In this document: in pieces, positions 7,133 through 13,744 of the stretch | Position numbering within the stretch: the stretch's first letter is position 1 | How the letters are laid out: every line of letters starts with the position of its first letter | Source: Clostridia bacterium | GTDB lineage: Bacteria > Bacillota_A > Clostridia > Christensenellales > Aristaeellaceae | DNA length: 14,028 nt | Direction: 5' to 3' | Assembly (NCBI GenBank): GCA_017464225.1 | Contig: JAFUDW010000185.1 | Coordinates: 1-14,028, forward strand | Translations under genes and position numbers: made by a program | The notes under the pieces: model-generated | Told to the model about the DNA's origin: nothing | Database searches by the model: none | The model's input: the letters and a program-made list of their open reading frames with translations, nothing else

Positions 7133-7348
7133 TCAATAAATGGTTTTGATCTTTTCAGCGCCCACGCTCCGGCAAAAATCCTCCAGCGCCCGCTGATCGT
7201 CCACCCGCATGAGCTCCTGGAACTTTCCTGTCTGCCTGTCCACAAAGCCCACGGTCATTTCACCCGTACAGATGCTTTTGCGCACCGCCGCTTCCTGCTT
7301 TTCCGGATCGAAGGCGGGAAGGGCCGCTTTCTTTTTAAACAGCGCCAT
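7133..7348 (-). CDS. Small conserved-looking hypothetical protein (71 residues)
   Basis: The 71-residue protein starts MALFKKKAALPAFDPEKQ, continues through SICTGEMTVGFVDRQTGKF and ends in an acidic/basic helix that finishes KIKTIY. It has no membrane helix or signal peptide. The single Cys27 sits in SICTGE. I recall similar short Clostridia proteins with the plan (M-x-LF-KKK, DPEKQ, ICTGE, GF-D-TGKF), often carrying unreliable functional names; I assign none. A strong AGGGAGG lies 9 bp upstream, inside the end of the acetyltransferase gene, and the gap to that gene is only 3 bp. It is followed 13 bp later by the SRAP gene, so it belongs to the same transcript. Confidence 0.8.
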   Translation of the reverse strand: MALFKKKAALPAFDPEKQEAAVRKSICTGEMTVGFVDRQTGKFQELMRVDDQRALEDFCRSVGAEKIKTIY

Positions 7349-7351
7349 ATT

Positions 7352-7864
7352 TTATTCCTCCCTGAAGGCTTCCGATTTTTCAAAGGCGATCCGGGGATCG
7401 TTATCCTCCCGCACGTAAATGGTGCCGCAGGGGATGAATCCCAGCTTTTTGAGCAAGCCCTGCATAACGCAATTATCTCCATGGGTATCGATGCGCAGAT
7501 GGCGGCACCGCGCATAGGCCCAATCGATGCAAAATGCGCCGGTGCCGCGTACCGTGCCGTCGGAAGCGATCCTGTGCACCACGCCGTAGGGGCTTTCATC
7601 CCGCCACGCGCCGCCTGTGATCCCGGCGTAAGTGGGCTCGATATCGCGTCCCTGATCGAAGAAAAATGTGCCGACGATCCTGCCGGCATGCTCGCAGACA
7701 TAGCTTTTTCCCGCGGCAATATCGGCGTGGATCAGCGCTTCCGGCGGCCAATGCGTCGGCCCCCATTGATTGGGATTGCCGTGCTCCGCCATAAACGCCC
7801 TGGCATGGGCGTAAATCGCCATGACGGTTTCAAAATCCTGCTCCGTGGTTTTTCGGATGTTCAT
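7352..7864 (-). CDS. GNAT-family N-acetyltransferase
   Basis: A 170-residue enzyme with a GNAT fold: N-terminal region MNIRKTTEQDFETVMAIYAH, the central strand GRIVGTFFFD (61-70), the acetyl-CoA pyrophosphate loop RGTGAF (106-111) after VHRIASDGTV, then LRIDTHGDNCVMQGLLKKLG (123-142) and the closing GFIPCGTIYV (142-151). It transfers an acetyl group from acetyl-CoA to an amine; the acceptor is unknown. The open frame reaches back to 7963, but those 33 residues lie inside the methyltransferase gene. ATG 7864 matches the family start and overlaps the methyltransferase stop as ATGA, implying translational coupling. Confidence 0.9.
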   Translation of the reverse strand: MNIRKTTEQDFETVMAIYAHARAFMAEHGNPNQWGPTHWPPEALIHADIAAGKSYVCEHAGRIVGTFFFDQGRDIEPTYAGITGGAWRDESPYGVVHRIASDGTVRGTGAFCIDWAYARCRHLRIDTHGDNCVMQGLLKKLGFIPCGTIYVREDNDPRIAFEKSEAFREE

Positions 7865-8676
7865 TTTCTGTACCTCAATTGCCAGAATGCCACAGCGGCG
7901 GCAGCGGCCACGTTCAGCGAATCGATGCCCTCCGCCATGGGAATTTTGGCGATATGATCGCATTGCCCGATGGCCGCTTCGGTCAGGCCGGTATCCTCGG
8001 TGCCAAGATAAACAGCTAATTTATCGATTGCGGGCAGCCGGGGATCGTCCAGCGTCAGGCAGTCCTCCCGCAGCGCCAGGCCCAGCGTGGTAAAGCCGTT
8101 TGCCTTGAGCCAGGGAAACCCCAGCTCCTCCCCCGTCCGGGCCCAGGGCACGGTGAACACGGCGCCCATGCACACGCGCACTGCGCGGCGGTGCAGGGGA
8201 TCGCAGCAGGTGGGCGTCAGCAGGATGGCGTCCGCTCCCAGCGCCGCGGCGGAGCGGAAGATGGCGCCCACGTTGGAGGGCTCGGTAATACCCTCCAGCA
8301 CGGCCACCCGACGAGCCTTTTCCAATATCGGCCCCATAAAGCGCGGCGCGGGCCGCCGCAGCGCGCACAGCACCCAGGAGCGCTGCAGTTTAAAGCCGGT
8401 CAGTTCGGCCAGCAGACTGTCGTCCGCGGTATATACCGGGATGTCTCCGCAGCGGCGAATGATGGCAAGGCCTTGCTCATCCGCGGTAAACCTGCGGCGC
8501 ATCAGCAGCGAAACCGGCTCATAGCCCGCGTCCAGCGCCGTATGCACCACCTTGGGTCCTTCGGCAATGAATATCCCCTTTTCAGGTTCCTGCCTGCTGC
8601 GGAGCTGGGCGTCCGTCAGGTGATAAAAAAGCCCGGGGCCCGGCTGGCTGAAATCGGTCAATTCAAGGATCGGCAT
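7861..8676 (-). CDS. TrmH/SpoU-family RNA 2'-O-methyltransferase
   Basis: A 271-residue SPOUT methyltransferase that moves a methyl group from S-adenosylmethionine to a ribose 2'-OH in rRNA or tRNA. An N-terminal substrate-binding part (about 20-110, with QEPEKGIFIAEG) precedes the knotted catalytic domain. Motif 1 is EPSNVGAIFRSA (132-143, with N135 and R141), motif 2 is YLGTEDTGL (223-231) and motif 3 is IPMAEGIDSLNVAAA (245-259). The target nucleotide is not deducible. The frame is open to 8796, but ATG 8676 has AGGAGAG 7 bp upstream and begins at the family N-terminus (MPILELTD). It overlaps the U32 gene by 14 bp, and its own stop overlaps the acetyltransferase start by 4 bp. Confidence 0.92.
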   Translation of the reverse strand: MPILELTDFSQPGPGLFYHLTDAQLRSRQEPEKGIFIAEGPKVVHTALDAGYEPVSLLMRRRFTADEQGLAIIRRCGDIPVYTADDSLLAELTGFKLQRSWVLCALRRPAPRFMGPILEKARRVAVLEGITEPSNVGAIFRSAAALGADAILLTPTCCDPLHRRAVRVCMGAVFTVPWARTGEELGFPWLKANGFTTLGLALREDCLTLDDPRLPAIDKLAVYLGTEDTGLTEAAIGQCDHIAKIPMAEGIDSLNVAAAAAVAFWQLRYRK

Positions 8677-9913
8677 GGGGCATCTCTCCTGTATCCATGC
8701 GGTGGTTGCGGTTCGGGCCCCGCAGGTAGTCTCCATCGGCCGCTTCAACATCCGCCGGCACCAGCACGCGCTGGCCCGCCACCGAAACAAAATCAACGGC
8801 TTCCCCGGTGTCCTCCCGGAATATCTTATGAACGGTAAAGGCCCGCGCGCCGTCAGGCGTCAGCGCCTCCAGGGTATCCCCCACGTGGAAGCGATTTTTC
8901 ACTTCAACGACCAGGCACCGCTCCCGCATGCCCAGTACGCGCCCGGTAAACTCCATCGTTTGGCGGAAGCCGTCCGCCCCGCCGGAGGGGCTGGGCGCGC
9001 CAAAGTAGAAGCCGGTGTTGCTGTCCCGATGGCTCACCTTGCGCAGCTCATCCTGCAGCGACGGAAGCGCCGCGCGGTAAGCCGCCTCGCTTTGCTCCAG
9101 CAGATTCAGCGCTCTGCGGTAAACGCCGGTGACGCCCGCCACGTAATAGGCCGTTTTCATGCGCCCCTCGATTTTAAGCGATGCAATGCCCGCGTCCCGC
9201 ATTTCAGGCAGATGGGACAGCATATTGAGGTCGTAGGCCGAAAAGATGTAGGTGCCCCGCTCCTCCTCAATGACGGGCAGCGGCTCGTCCGGCCGCTTGG
9301 CCTCCACCACGGTATACTGCCAGCGGCACGGCTGGGCGCAGGCGCCCCGATTGCCGCCCCGGCCCGCCAGATGGTCGCTGAGCATGCAGCGGCCGGAATG
9401 GGCCATGCACATGGCCCCATGGACGAAGGCTTCCAGCTGCACATCCTCCGGGATCCGCCTGCGCAGGGCCGCGATACGGGCCAAAGAAAGCTCCCGGCTG
9501 AGCACAATTCGCCGTGCGCCCATGCCAATGAATACGTCGGCTGCCGCGGCATTCATCACATTGGCCTGGGTGCTCACATGCAGCGGCAAGTCCGGAACGC
9601 GCCGGCGCAGCCAGGCAAAAGCGCCCAGATCGCTGACGATGGCGGCGTCAACGCCCATCTCCCTCGCCCGCGCGGCATCCTTGGCCAGATCGTCCATTTC
9701 ATCATCATAGGGCAGGATATTGAGCGTCAGATAAAAGCGCTTTCCGGCGCCGTGAACAAGCGCCAGCGCTTCCTGAAGCTCCTTCCAGGTAAAATTGTCC
9801 GCCTTTGCCCGCAGGCCAAACCGGCTGAGCCCGCCGTATACGGCGTCCGCGCCAAAGCGCGCCGCCGCCCGCAGCTGCTCCATGCCGCCCGCCGGGGCCA
9901 GCAATTCCATCAT
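8663..9913 (-). CDS. trhP: U32 family peptidase-like tRNA hydroxylation protein (TrhP/YrrO type)
   Basis: A 416-residue U32-family protein beginning MMELLAPAGGMEQLRAA. The family signature EAFVHGAMCMAHSGRCMLS spans 161-179, and cysteines 169, 176, 192 and 196 are placed as in members that carry an iron-sulfur cluster. Once labelled collagenase-like peptidases, the YegQ/YrrN-YrrO branch (TrhP) is now known to act in prephenate-dependent 5-hydroxyuridine formation at position 34 of tRNA. The C-terminal part (about 325-405) resembles a beta-barrel. Its place directly after mltG matches B. subtilis yrrL-yrrM-yrrN-yrrO, supporting the TrhP reading over RlhA (23S rRNA hydroxylation). It starts 4 bp after the mltG stop; AGGAG lies 12 bp upstream. 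A start at 9910 is also possible. Confidence 0.82.
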   Translation of the reverse strand: MMELLAPAGGMEQLRAAARFGADAVYGGLSRFGLRAKADNFTWKELQEALALVHGAGKRFYLTLNILPYDDEMDDLAKDAARAREMGVDAAIVSDLGAFAWLRRRVPDLPLHVSTQANVMNAAAADVFIGMGARRIVLSRELSLARIAALRRRIPEDVQLEAFVHGAMCMAHSGRCMLSDHLAGRGGNRGACAQPCRWQYTVVEAKRPDEPLPVIEEERGTYIFSAYDLNMLSHLPEMRDAGIASLKIEGRMKTAYYVAGVTGVYRRALNLLEQSEAAYRAALPSLQDELRKVSHRDSNTGFYFGAPSPSGGADGFRQTMEFTGRVLGMRERCLVVEVKNRFHVGDTLEALTPDGARAFTVHKIFREDTGEAVDFVSVAGQRVLVPADVEAADGDYLRGPNRNHRMDTGEMPHADP

Positions 9914-9917
9914 TGGT

Positions 9918-11126
9918 TTACTGCGCTCCTGTTTTCTGATCGTACGCCTGCCACAGGGGAGAATAGATGCGCACGGCGGCCTCGTGTTCCTCCAGCGTTT
10001 TGGAGAAATACAATTCGCCGGTATCGGGATCCTTGGAGCAGAAATACAGGTAATTCTGCGCCACAAAATCCTCATCGGGATACAGCGCCGCCTCGATGGC
10101 CGCGGCCGAGGGATTGCAGATGGGCCCCAGGGGCAGGCCGGCAACGCGATAAGTATTGTACGGGGAATTCACCGCAAGATCGTCGTTTGTAAGGCTCATG
10201 CGGGTGGTGCCGGTCACATACTTCACCGTAACGTCGCTCCCCAGCGCCATCCCGGCCTTCAGGCGATTGTGAAACACGGCGGATACCCGGGCAAAATCAG
10301 CCTGCTTGGCCTCCTTTTCTATCATGGAAGCCAGGGTGAGCGCCTGATCCATGCTCAGCCCCAGCGCGTCGGCCCGATCATGCCATTCGTCTTTGAACAC
10401 CGCTTCGGTCTGGGATAAAAGCTTTTTGACGATCTCCTCCACAGTGGCGCTGGTATAGATCTCATAGGTATCGGGCGCCAAATAGCCCTCCAGCGCGTAG
10501 AAGCGGCCGGACGCATTGGCGCTGGCCAGCACGTCGGCAATATAATAGTATTGGGAAAAACGTTCTCCACCGCGGCAAAGGCTCAGGAAAGCTTCGGCAT
10601 CGGCAATCACGCCCTCCCGCGCCAGATAGGCGGCGATGTTTTCCACCGTCCAGCCCTCAATGATCGTGATATCCCGCACCAGCGGCGTTCCATCGCCCGC
10701 CGTCAGGCGCTCGGCGATCTCCCGCATGGTCATGGAGCGGCTGAGTTGGTACGTGCCCGATTGGATCTTCTGCCCAAAGCCCAGGAAATCAGCGTAATAC
10801 TTGAACACCGACCGATTGCGCACCAGGCCCGCGGCCTCCAGGTTATTGGCCACCCGGGTCAAACTGCTGCCGCTTTTGACCTCAAAGGTCACGCTTTCGG
10901 CGCTGCCCGGCTCCATGGGCGCCACAAAATGCCGATCGATATAGCGCCAGCCCATAGCGAGCAGCCCCGTCACAATGACGGCCACGCTCAGAAAAATCAG
11001 GATGGGACGCAGGATATTCCAGAGCCAGCTGTACCAATAAGGGCCGTACTGCCGCTCCTCCCGAAGGCGCTCATAGCTGTAATCATCCGGAGAAGGGCGA
11101 TACTTTTTTCTTCTCTTCAAGGGCAT
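9918..11126 (-). CDS. mltG: Endolytic transglycosylase MltG
   Basis: A 402-residue membrane protein. A basic cytoplasmic segment (1-30, KRRKKYR) and one membrane helix (about 38-60) precede a LysM-like subdomain (about 78-147, ESVTFEVKSGSSLTRVANNL) and the YceG/MltG catalytic domain. The catalytic glutamate is E270 in LASMIEKEA, and LEGYLAPDTYEI (212-223) and YNTYRVAGLPLGPICNP are the other hallmarks. The enzyme cuts nascent peptidoglycan strands at the outer face of the membrane and so sets glycan length, working next to penicillin-binding proteins. It starts 4 bp after the YlbF gene and ends 4 bp before the U32 gene; the mltG-U32 order is conserved in Firmicutes. Confidence 0.95.
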   Translation of the reverse strand: MPLKRRKKYRPSPDDYSYERLREERQYGPYWYSWLWNILRPILIFLSVAVIVTGLLAMGWRYIDRHFVAPMEPGSAESVTFEVKSGSSLTRVANNLEAAGLVRNRSVFKYYADFLGFGQKIQSGTYQLSRSMTMREIAERLTAGDGTPLVRDITIIEGWTVENIAAYLAREGVIADAEAFLSLCRGGERFSQYYYIADVLASANASGRFYALEGYLAPDTYEIYTSATVEEIVKKLLSQTEAVFKDEWHDRADALGLSMDQALTLASMIEKEAKQADFARVSAVFHNRLKAGMALGSDVTVKYVTGTTRMSLTNDDLAVNSPYNTYRVAGLPLGPICNPSAAAIEAALYPDEDFVAQNYLYFCSKDPDTGELYFSKTLEEHEAAVRIYSPLWQAYDQKTGAQ

Positions 11127-11130
11127 ATCC

Positions 11131-11478
11131 TCACATTCCGGGCATTTCCATATCCAGCCCCGCGGCGTCGCTCAGCGTTTTGTATACGTCGCCCATCATC
11201 TGCTGGATGCGCATTTCGCACAGCAGAAACTGGGAGGTGACGGGCTGGGCAAACAGCAGCGCGCCGATCTGCTGAAAACGCTGGGTATCGCCGTCGGAAA
11301 CCGAAGCGCCGCTCATGGCGGCCAATTGCAGCTGCATCTGCAGCTTTTTATATTCCTTGATCAGGGCGCGGTTGGTTTCATTGCCGTCGATCTCTTCCTT
11401 GAGCTGCCGGTAGTCCCGGCAAACGTCGCTTTCCCGGATAGCCCGGGCCAGCGCGTTCATTTCATCGTATACCTGCAT
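11131..11478 (-). CDS. YlbF/YmcA-family protein
   Basis: A 115-residue, almost entirely helical protein of the Com_YlbF family, beginning MQVYDEMNALARAIRESDV. The central helix DGNETNRALIKEYKKLQMQL (31-50) carries the family's KEYKKLQ wording. In B. subtilis the paralogues YlbF and YmcA form the Y-complex with YaaT and steer RNase Y in mRNA processing, sporulation and competence. Which paralogue this is cannot be said. An ATG at 11502 would add eight residues; ATG 11478 is chosen because AAGGGG lies 6 bp before it and family members start MxVYDxMNxLA. It is probably the first gene of the long minus-strand run, read from the promoter at 11542-11570, and it lies next to ribonuclease J. Confidence 0.85.
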   Translation of the reverse strand: MQVYDEMNALARAIRESDVCRDYRQLKEEIDGNETNRALIKEYKKLQMQLQLAAMSGASVSDGDTQRFQQIGALLFAQPVTSQFLLCEMRIQQMMGDVYKTLSDAAGLDMEMPGM

Positions 11479-11510
11479 TGTATCCCCTTTCCGCGCGTTC
11501 ATGCATACAG

Positions 11511-11538
11511 CAAAACGGCGGCCGGTTTTCCGGCCGCC
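11511..11538 (-). terminator. Intrinsic terminator-like hairpin after ribonuclease J
   Basis: A perfect 9-bp GC stem, GGCGGCCGG (11517-11525) with CCGGCCGCC (11530-11538), is closed by a 4-nt loop. On the minus strand it is followed by GTTTTG, a short U-run, and it lies 16 bp beyond the ribonuclease J stop. The U-tract is brief, so termination may be partial. The plus-strand reading (CCTTTAGT) has an even shorter run and no gene to serve. Confidence 0.6.
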
Positions 11539-11541
11539 TTT

Positions 11542-11570
11542 AGTATAGCATATTTATCCCAAATCCACAA
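11542..11570 (-). promoter_or_regulatory. SigA-type promoter for the YlbF-mltG operon
   Basis: On the minus strand TTGTGG (11565-11570) and TATACT (11542-11547) are 17 bp apart, and TGC precedes the -10 box, giving an extended TGnTATACT. The -35 box lies in the last codons of ribonuclease J. The predicted start near 11535 falls inside the first arm of the terminator hairpin, so a transcript from here could not fold that hairpin. It would leave a leader of about 57 nt before the YlbF start. Confidence 0.5.
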
Positions 11571-13218
11571 TCACAGGAAGGATCATGGGATTGCGTTTGA
11601 TCTTTTCAAATATGTAGTGATGCAATTCATCCTTGATGCGGGTCTTGATGCTGGGCCAGTCGCTTCCCTCGATGCGGCCGTAGCTGGCGATGATGCTGCG
11701 CACATTGGCCCGGATGCCTTCGATCAGGTCTTCATTCTCGCGCACGTACACAAAGCCGCGGCTGATCACGTCGGGGCCGGATACCAGCACGCAGTTGGTA
11801 CGGTCAAAGGCCATGGCCACGATGATCAGGCCATCCTGGCTCAGATGCTTGCGGTCGCGGAGCACCACGTTGCCCACATCGCCGATGCCCAAACCATCCA
11901 CCAGCACGGTGCCCGTGGGCACTTCGCCCGCAATGCTCACGCTGTCCGGGCCGAGCTCTATCACCTGGCCGTTCTCGGGCAGGATGATGTTCTGCCGGGG
12001 CATGCCCATGCTTTCCGCCATTTCGCCGTGCTGCCAGAGCATACGGTACTCGCCGTGCACCGGGATGAAATACTTGGGATTGACCAGGGCGTGGAACAGC
12101 TTGATCTCCTCCTGGCAGGCATGGCCGGACACGTGCACCTGCTCCATGGCGTCATAGATGACGTCGGCGCCGCAGCGGTACAATTGGTTGATGACCCGGG
12201 AAACAAAGATCTCGTTGCCGGGAATTGCCGACGCGCTGATGATGACCTTATCGGAGGGCTTGATTTGAAGCTTCCGGTGCTCGGAAAAGGCCATGCGGGT
12301 CAGGCCGGCCAGCGGCTCGCCCTGGCTGCCGGTGGTCAATATCACCAGCTCGTTATCCCGGAAACGATCCAGATCGTCCAGCTCCAACAGATAGCCTTCG
12401 GGCACGTGCAGTTCGCCCAGCTCCATGGCCACCTGAGATACGTTCACCATGCTGCGGCCCACAAAGCATACCTTGCGGCCAAAGCGCACGGCGCAGTCCA
12501 CCACCTGCTGAAGCCTGCCCACGTTACTGGAGAACATAGCAATGATCACGCGCCCCTGGGCGTTGCTCATCTGGGCGTTGAAGGTATCGCCGATCTTGCG
12601 CTCGCTCATGGTATAGCCCGGGCGCTCCACATTGGTGCTCTCGCAAAGCAGCGCCAGCACGCCGTTGTCCCCCAGGGCGGCCAGGGTATGCAGATCGGTC
12701 ATTTCGCCGTCAATGGGCGTGAAATCGATCTTGAAGTCGCCGGAGCACACCACCGTGCCCACGGGGCAGGTGATCGCCAGCGCGAAGGCGCCGGGAATAG
12801 AGTGCGTCACCTTGATGAAGCGCACCGTAAAGCAGCCCAGCTTGATCACCTGGCGCGGCTGCACGGTATTGAGCGTTACGCCGGTGACGTGGTGCTCCTT
12901 GAGCTTATTGTCGATGAGCGCCATGGTGAGGCGGCTGCCATAGAGCGGCGCGGGAACCTGGGCTGCCACATAGGGGATCGCGCCGATATGATCCTCATGG
13001 CCATGGGTGAACACGTAACCGCGCACGCGATCCTTATTGGCCACCAGATAGCTGGCGTCGGGGATCACCAGGTCGATGCCCAGCATGTCATCCTTGGGGA
13101 ACATGGAACCGCAATCCACCACGATGATGTCCTGGTCATACTCGAACACAGTGATGTTTTTGCCAAATTCGTCTATGCCGCCCAAGGGAATGATCCGAAG
13201 TTTTGGATTGTTTACCAT
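11554..13218 (-). CDS. rnj: Ribonuclease J
   Basis: A 554-residue metallo-beta-lactamase/beta-CASP ribonuclease, the usual length for the family. Zinc-site motifs are THGHEDHIG (H72, H74, D76, H77), H139 in VTHSIPGA and D161 in CSGDFKIDF. The beta-CASP insertion (about 205-355) contains SNVGRLQQVVD, and SASAIPGNE (328-336), HVSGHACQEE (362-371) and IPVHGEYRM with H388 complete the active site. The C-terminal domain ends in IVDLG. RNase J combines 5'-3' exonuclease and endonuclease activity in mRNA decay and rRNA maturation. AGAAGGAA lies about 3-5 bp ahead of the ATG. A 189-bp AT-rich leader region precedes it, suggesting its own promoter. Only one RNase J gene is visible here; whether a second exists elsewhere is unknown. 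Confidence 0.96.
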   Translation of the reverse strand: MVNNPKLRIIPLGGIDEFGKNITVFEYDQDIIVVDCGSMFPKDDMLGIDLVIPDASYLVANKDRVRGYVFTHGHEDHIGAIPYVAAQVPAPLYGSRLTMALIDNKLKEHHVTGVTLNTVQPRQVIKLGCFTVRFIKVTHSIPGAFALAITCPVGTVVCSGDFKIDFTPIDGEMTDLHTLAALGDNGVLALLCESTNVERPGYTMSERKIGDTFNAQMSNAQGRVIIAMFSSNVGRLQQVVDCAVRFGRKVCFVGRSMVNVSQVAMELGELHVPEGYLLELDDLDRFRDNELVILTTGSQGEPLAGLTRMAFSEHRKLQIKPSDKVIISASAIPGNEIFVSRVINQLYRCGADVIYDAMEQVHVSGHACQEEIKLFHALVNPKYFIPVHGEYRMLWQHGEMAESMGMPRQNIILPENGQVIELGPDSVSIAGEVPTGTVLVDGLGIGDVGNVVLRDRKHLSQDGLIIVAMAFDRTNCVLVSGPDVISRGFVYVRENEDLIEGIRANVRSIIASYGRIEGSDWPSIKTRIKDELHHYIFEKIKRNPMILPVIVDLG

Positions 13219-13407
13219 ACGTTCCTTCTTTCCTTGAGTTTAAGGTCCTGTTTATTTCAGGGCGGTATATAACATATAACGCTATAGCTCCGGGTCATGA
13301 GTGCCCAAAGCTTTTCAACCTGAATAAAGCATACCACAAAAAACTGTGGAATGCTATATCCAATAATAACGAAAATTGATAAGAATTATTGTGAAGGGCT
13401 CCAATAA
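13219..13407. other. AT-rich intergenic region upstream of ribonuclease J
   Basis: The longest gap in the window, and markedly richer in A+T than its surroundings. It holds the hairpin at 13328-13355, a loose inverted repeat of CAATAAT with ATTATTG (13361-13391), and promoter-like AT-rich stretches. On the minus strand TTGGGC is followed after 16 bp by TATAGC (13272-13277), a weak candidate for the ribonuclease J promoter. No ORF with a credible start lies here. Confidence 0.5.
13328..13355 (-). terminator. Hairpin, possible terminator of the rseC-trx unit
   Basis: The arms at 13328-13338 and 13345-13355 pair as 5 bp, one mismatch and 5 bp around a six-base loop. Read on the minus strand the hairpin is followed by TTTATTC, a weak U-rich tail, about 50 bp after the thioredoxin stop. 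It could end the thioredoxin transcript, or act as a leader structure for ribonuclease J if transcription reads through. Confidence 0.42.
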
Positions 13408-13722
13408 TTACAGGCCCAGCATATCCAGAATGTCTTCCTTTTCCACCACGCCAACGCTGCGGCGGGCTTCCTTGCCGTTCTCAAAAACGATCAGCGTGGG
13501 AATGGACGCCACGCGGTACTTGCGGGCCAGCTCCATTTCCTCGTCCACGTTCAGCTTGCCCACGATGGCGCGGCCTTCGGTTTCCTCGGCCACTTCCTCC
13601 ACAACGGGGCCCAGCATGCGGCAGGGGGCGCACCAGGTGGCCCAGAAATCCACCAGAACGGGCTTATCGGCGGAAAGCACCTCGGCTTCAAAATTGTCTA
13701 CTGTAAACTTCTTTTCGCTCAT
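13408..13722 (-). CDS. trxA: Thioredoxin
   Basis: A 104-residue classical thioredoxin: opening [15 protein letters not shown], strand VLVDFWATW, active site WCAPC with C31 and C34, and the cis-proline P75 in ASIPT. It reduces protein disulfides in the cytoplasm, recharged by thioredoxin reductase, which is not in this window. The active site has Ala where most thioredoxins have Gly (WCGPC); WCAPC is seen in several anaerobes, so the protein should still be functional with a somewhat altered redox potential. AAAGGA lies 12 bp before the ATG. It follows the RseC-family gene with a 22-bp gap, so the two are probably co-transcribed. Confidence 0.95.
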   Translation of the reverse strand: MSEKKFTVDNFEAEVLSADKPVLVDFWATWCAPCRMLGPVVEEVAEETEGRAIVGKLNVDEEMELARKYRVASIPTLIVFENGKEARRSVGVVEKEDILDMLGL

Positions 13723-13744
13723 GGTTTTTATATCCTTTCACTTA

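Noticed and set aside
8675..10192. A 505-codon open frame on the plus strand
   Set aside because: It is antisense to the U32 gene and part of mltG, with no domain and no ribosome site.
11478..11492. A shared GGGGATACA leader before the YlbF and phosphohexomutase starts as a regulatory motif
   Set aside because: Only two copies are seen and the shared part is mainly the ribosome site, so coincidence is the simpler explanation.
11326..13272. A 648-codon open frame on the plus strand
   Set aside because: It is antisense to ribonuclease J, which has every catalytic motif; the His/Ala/Asp-rich product is a shadow.
13272..13300. CIRCE-like heat-shock operator near GCACTC
   Set aside because: Only the GCACTC half is present; the matching GAGTGC half at the required 9-bp spacing is missing.
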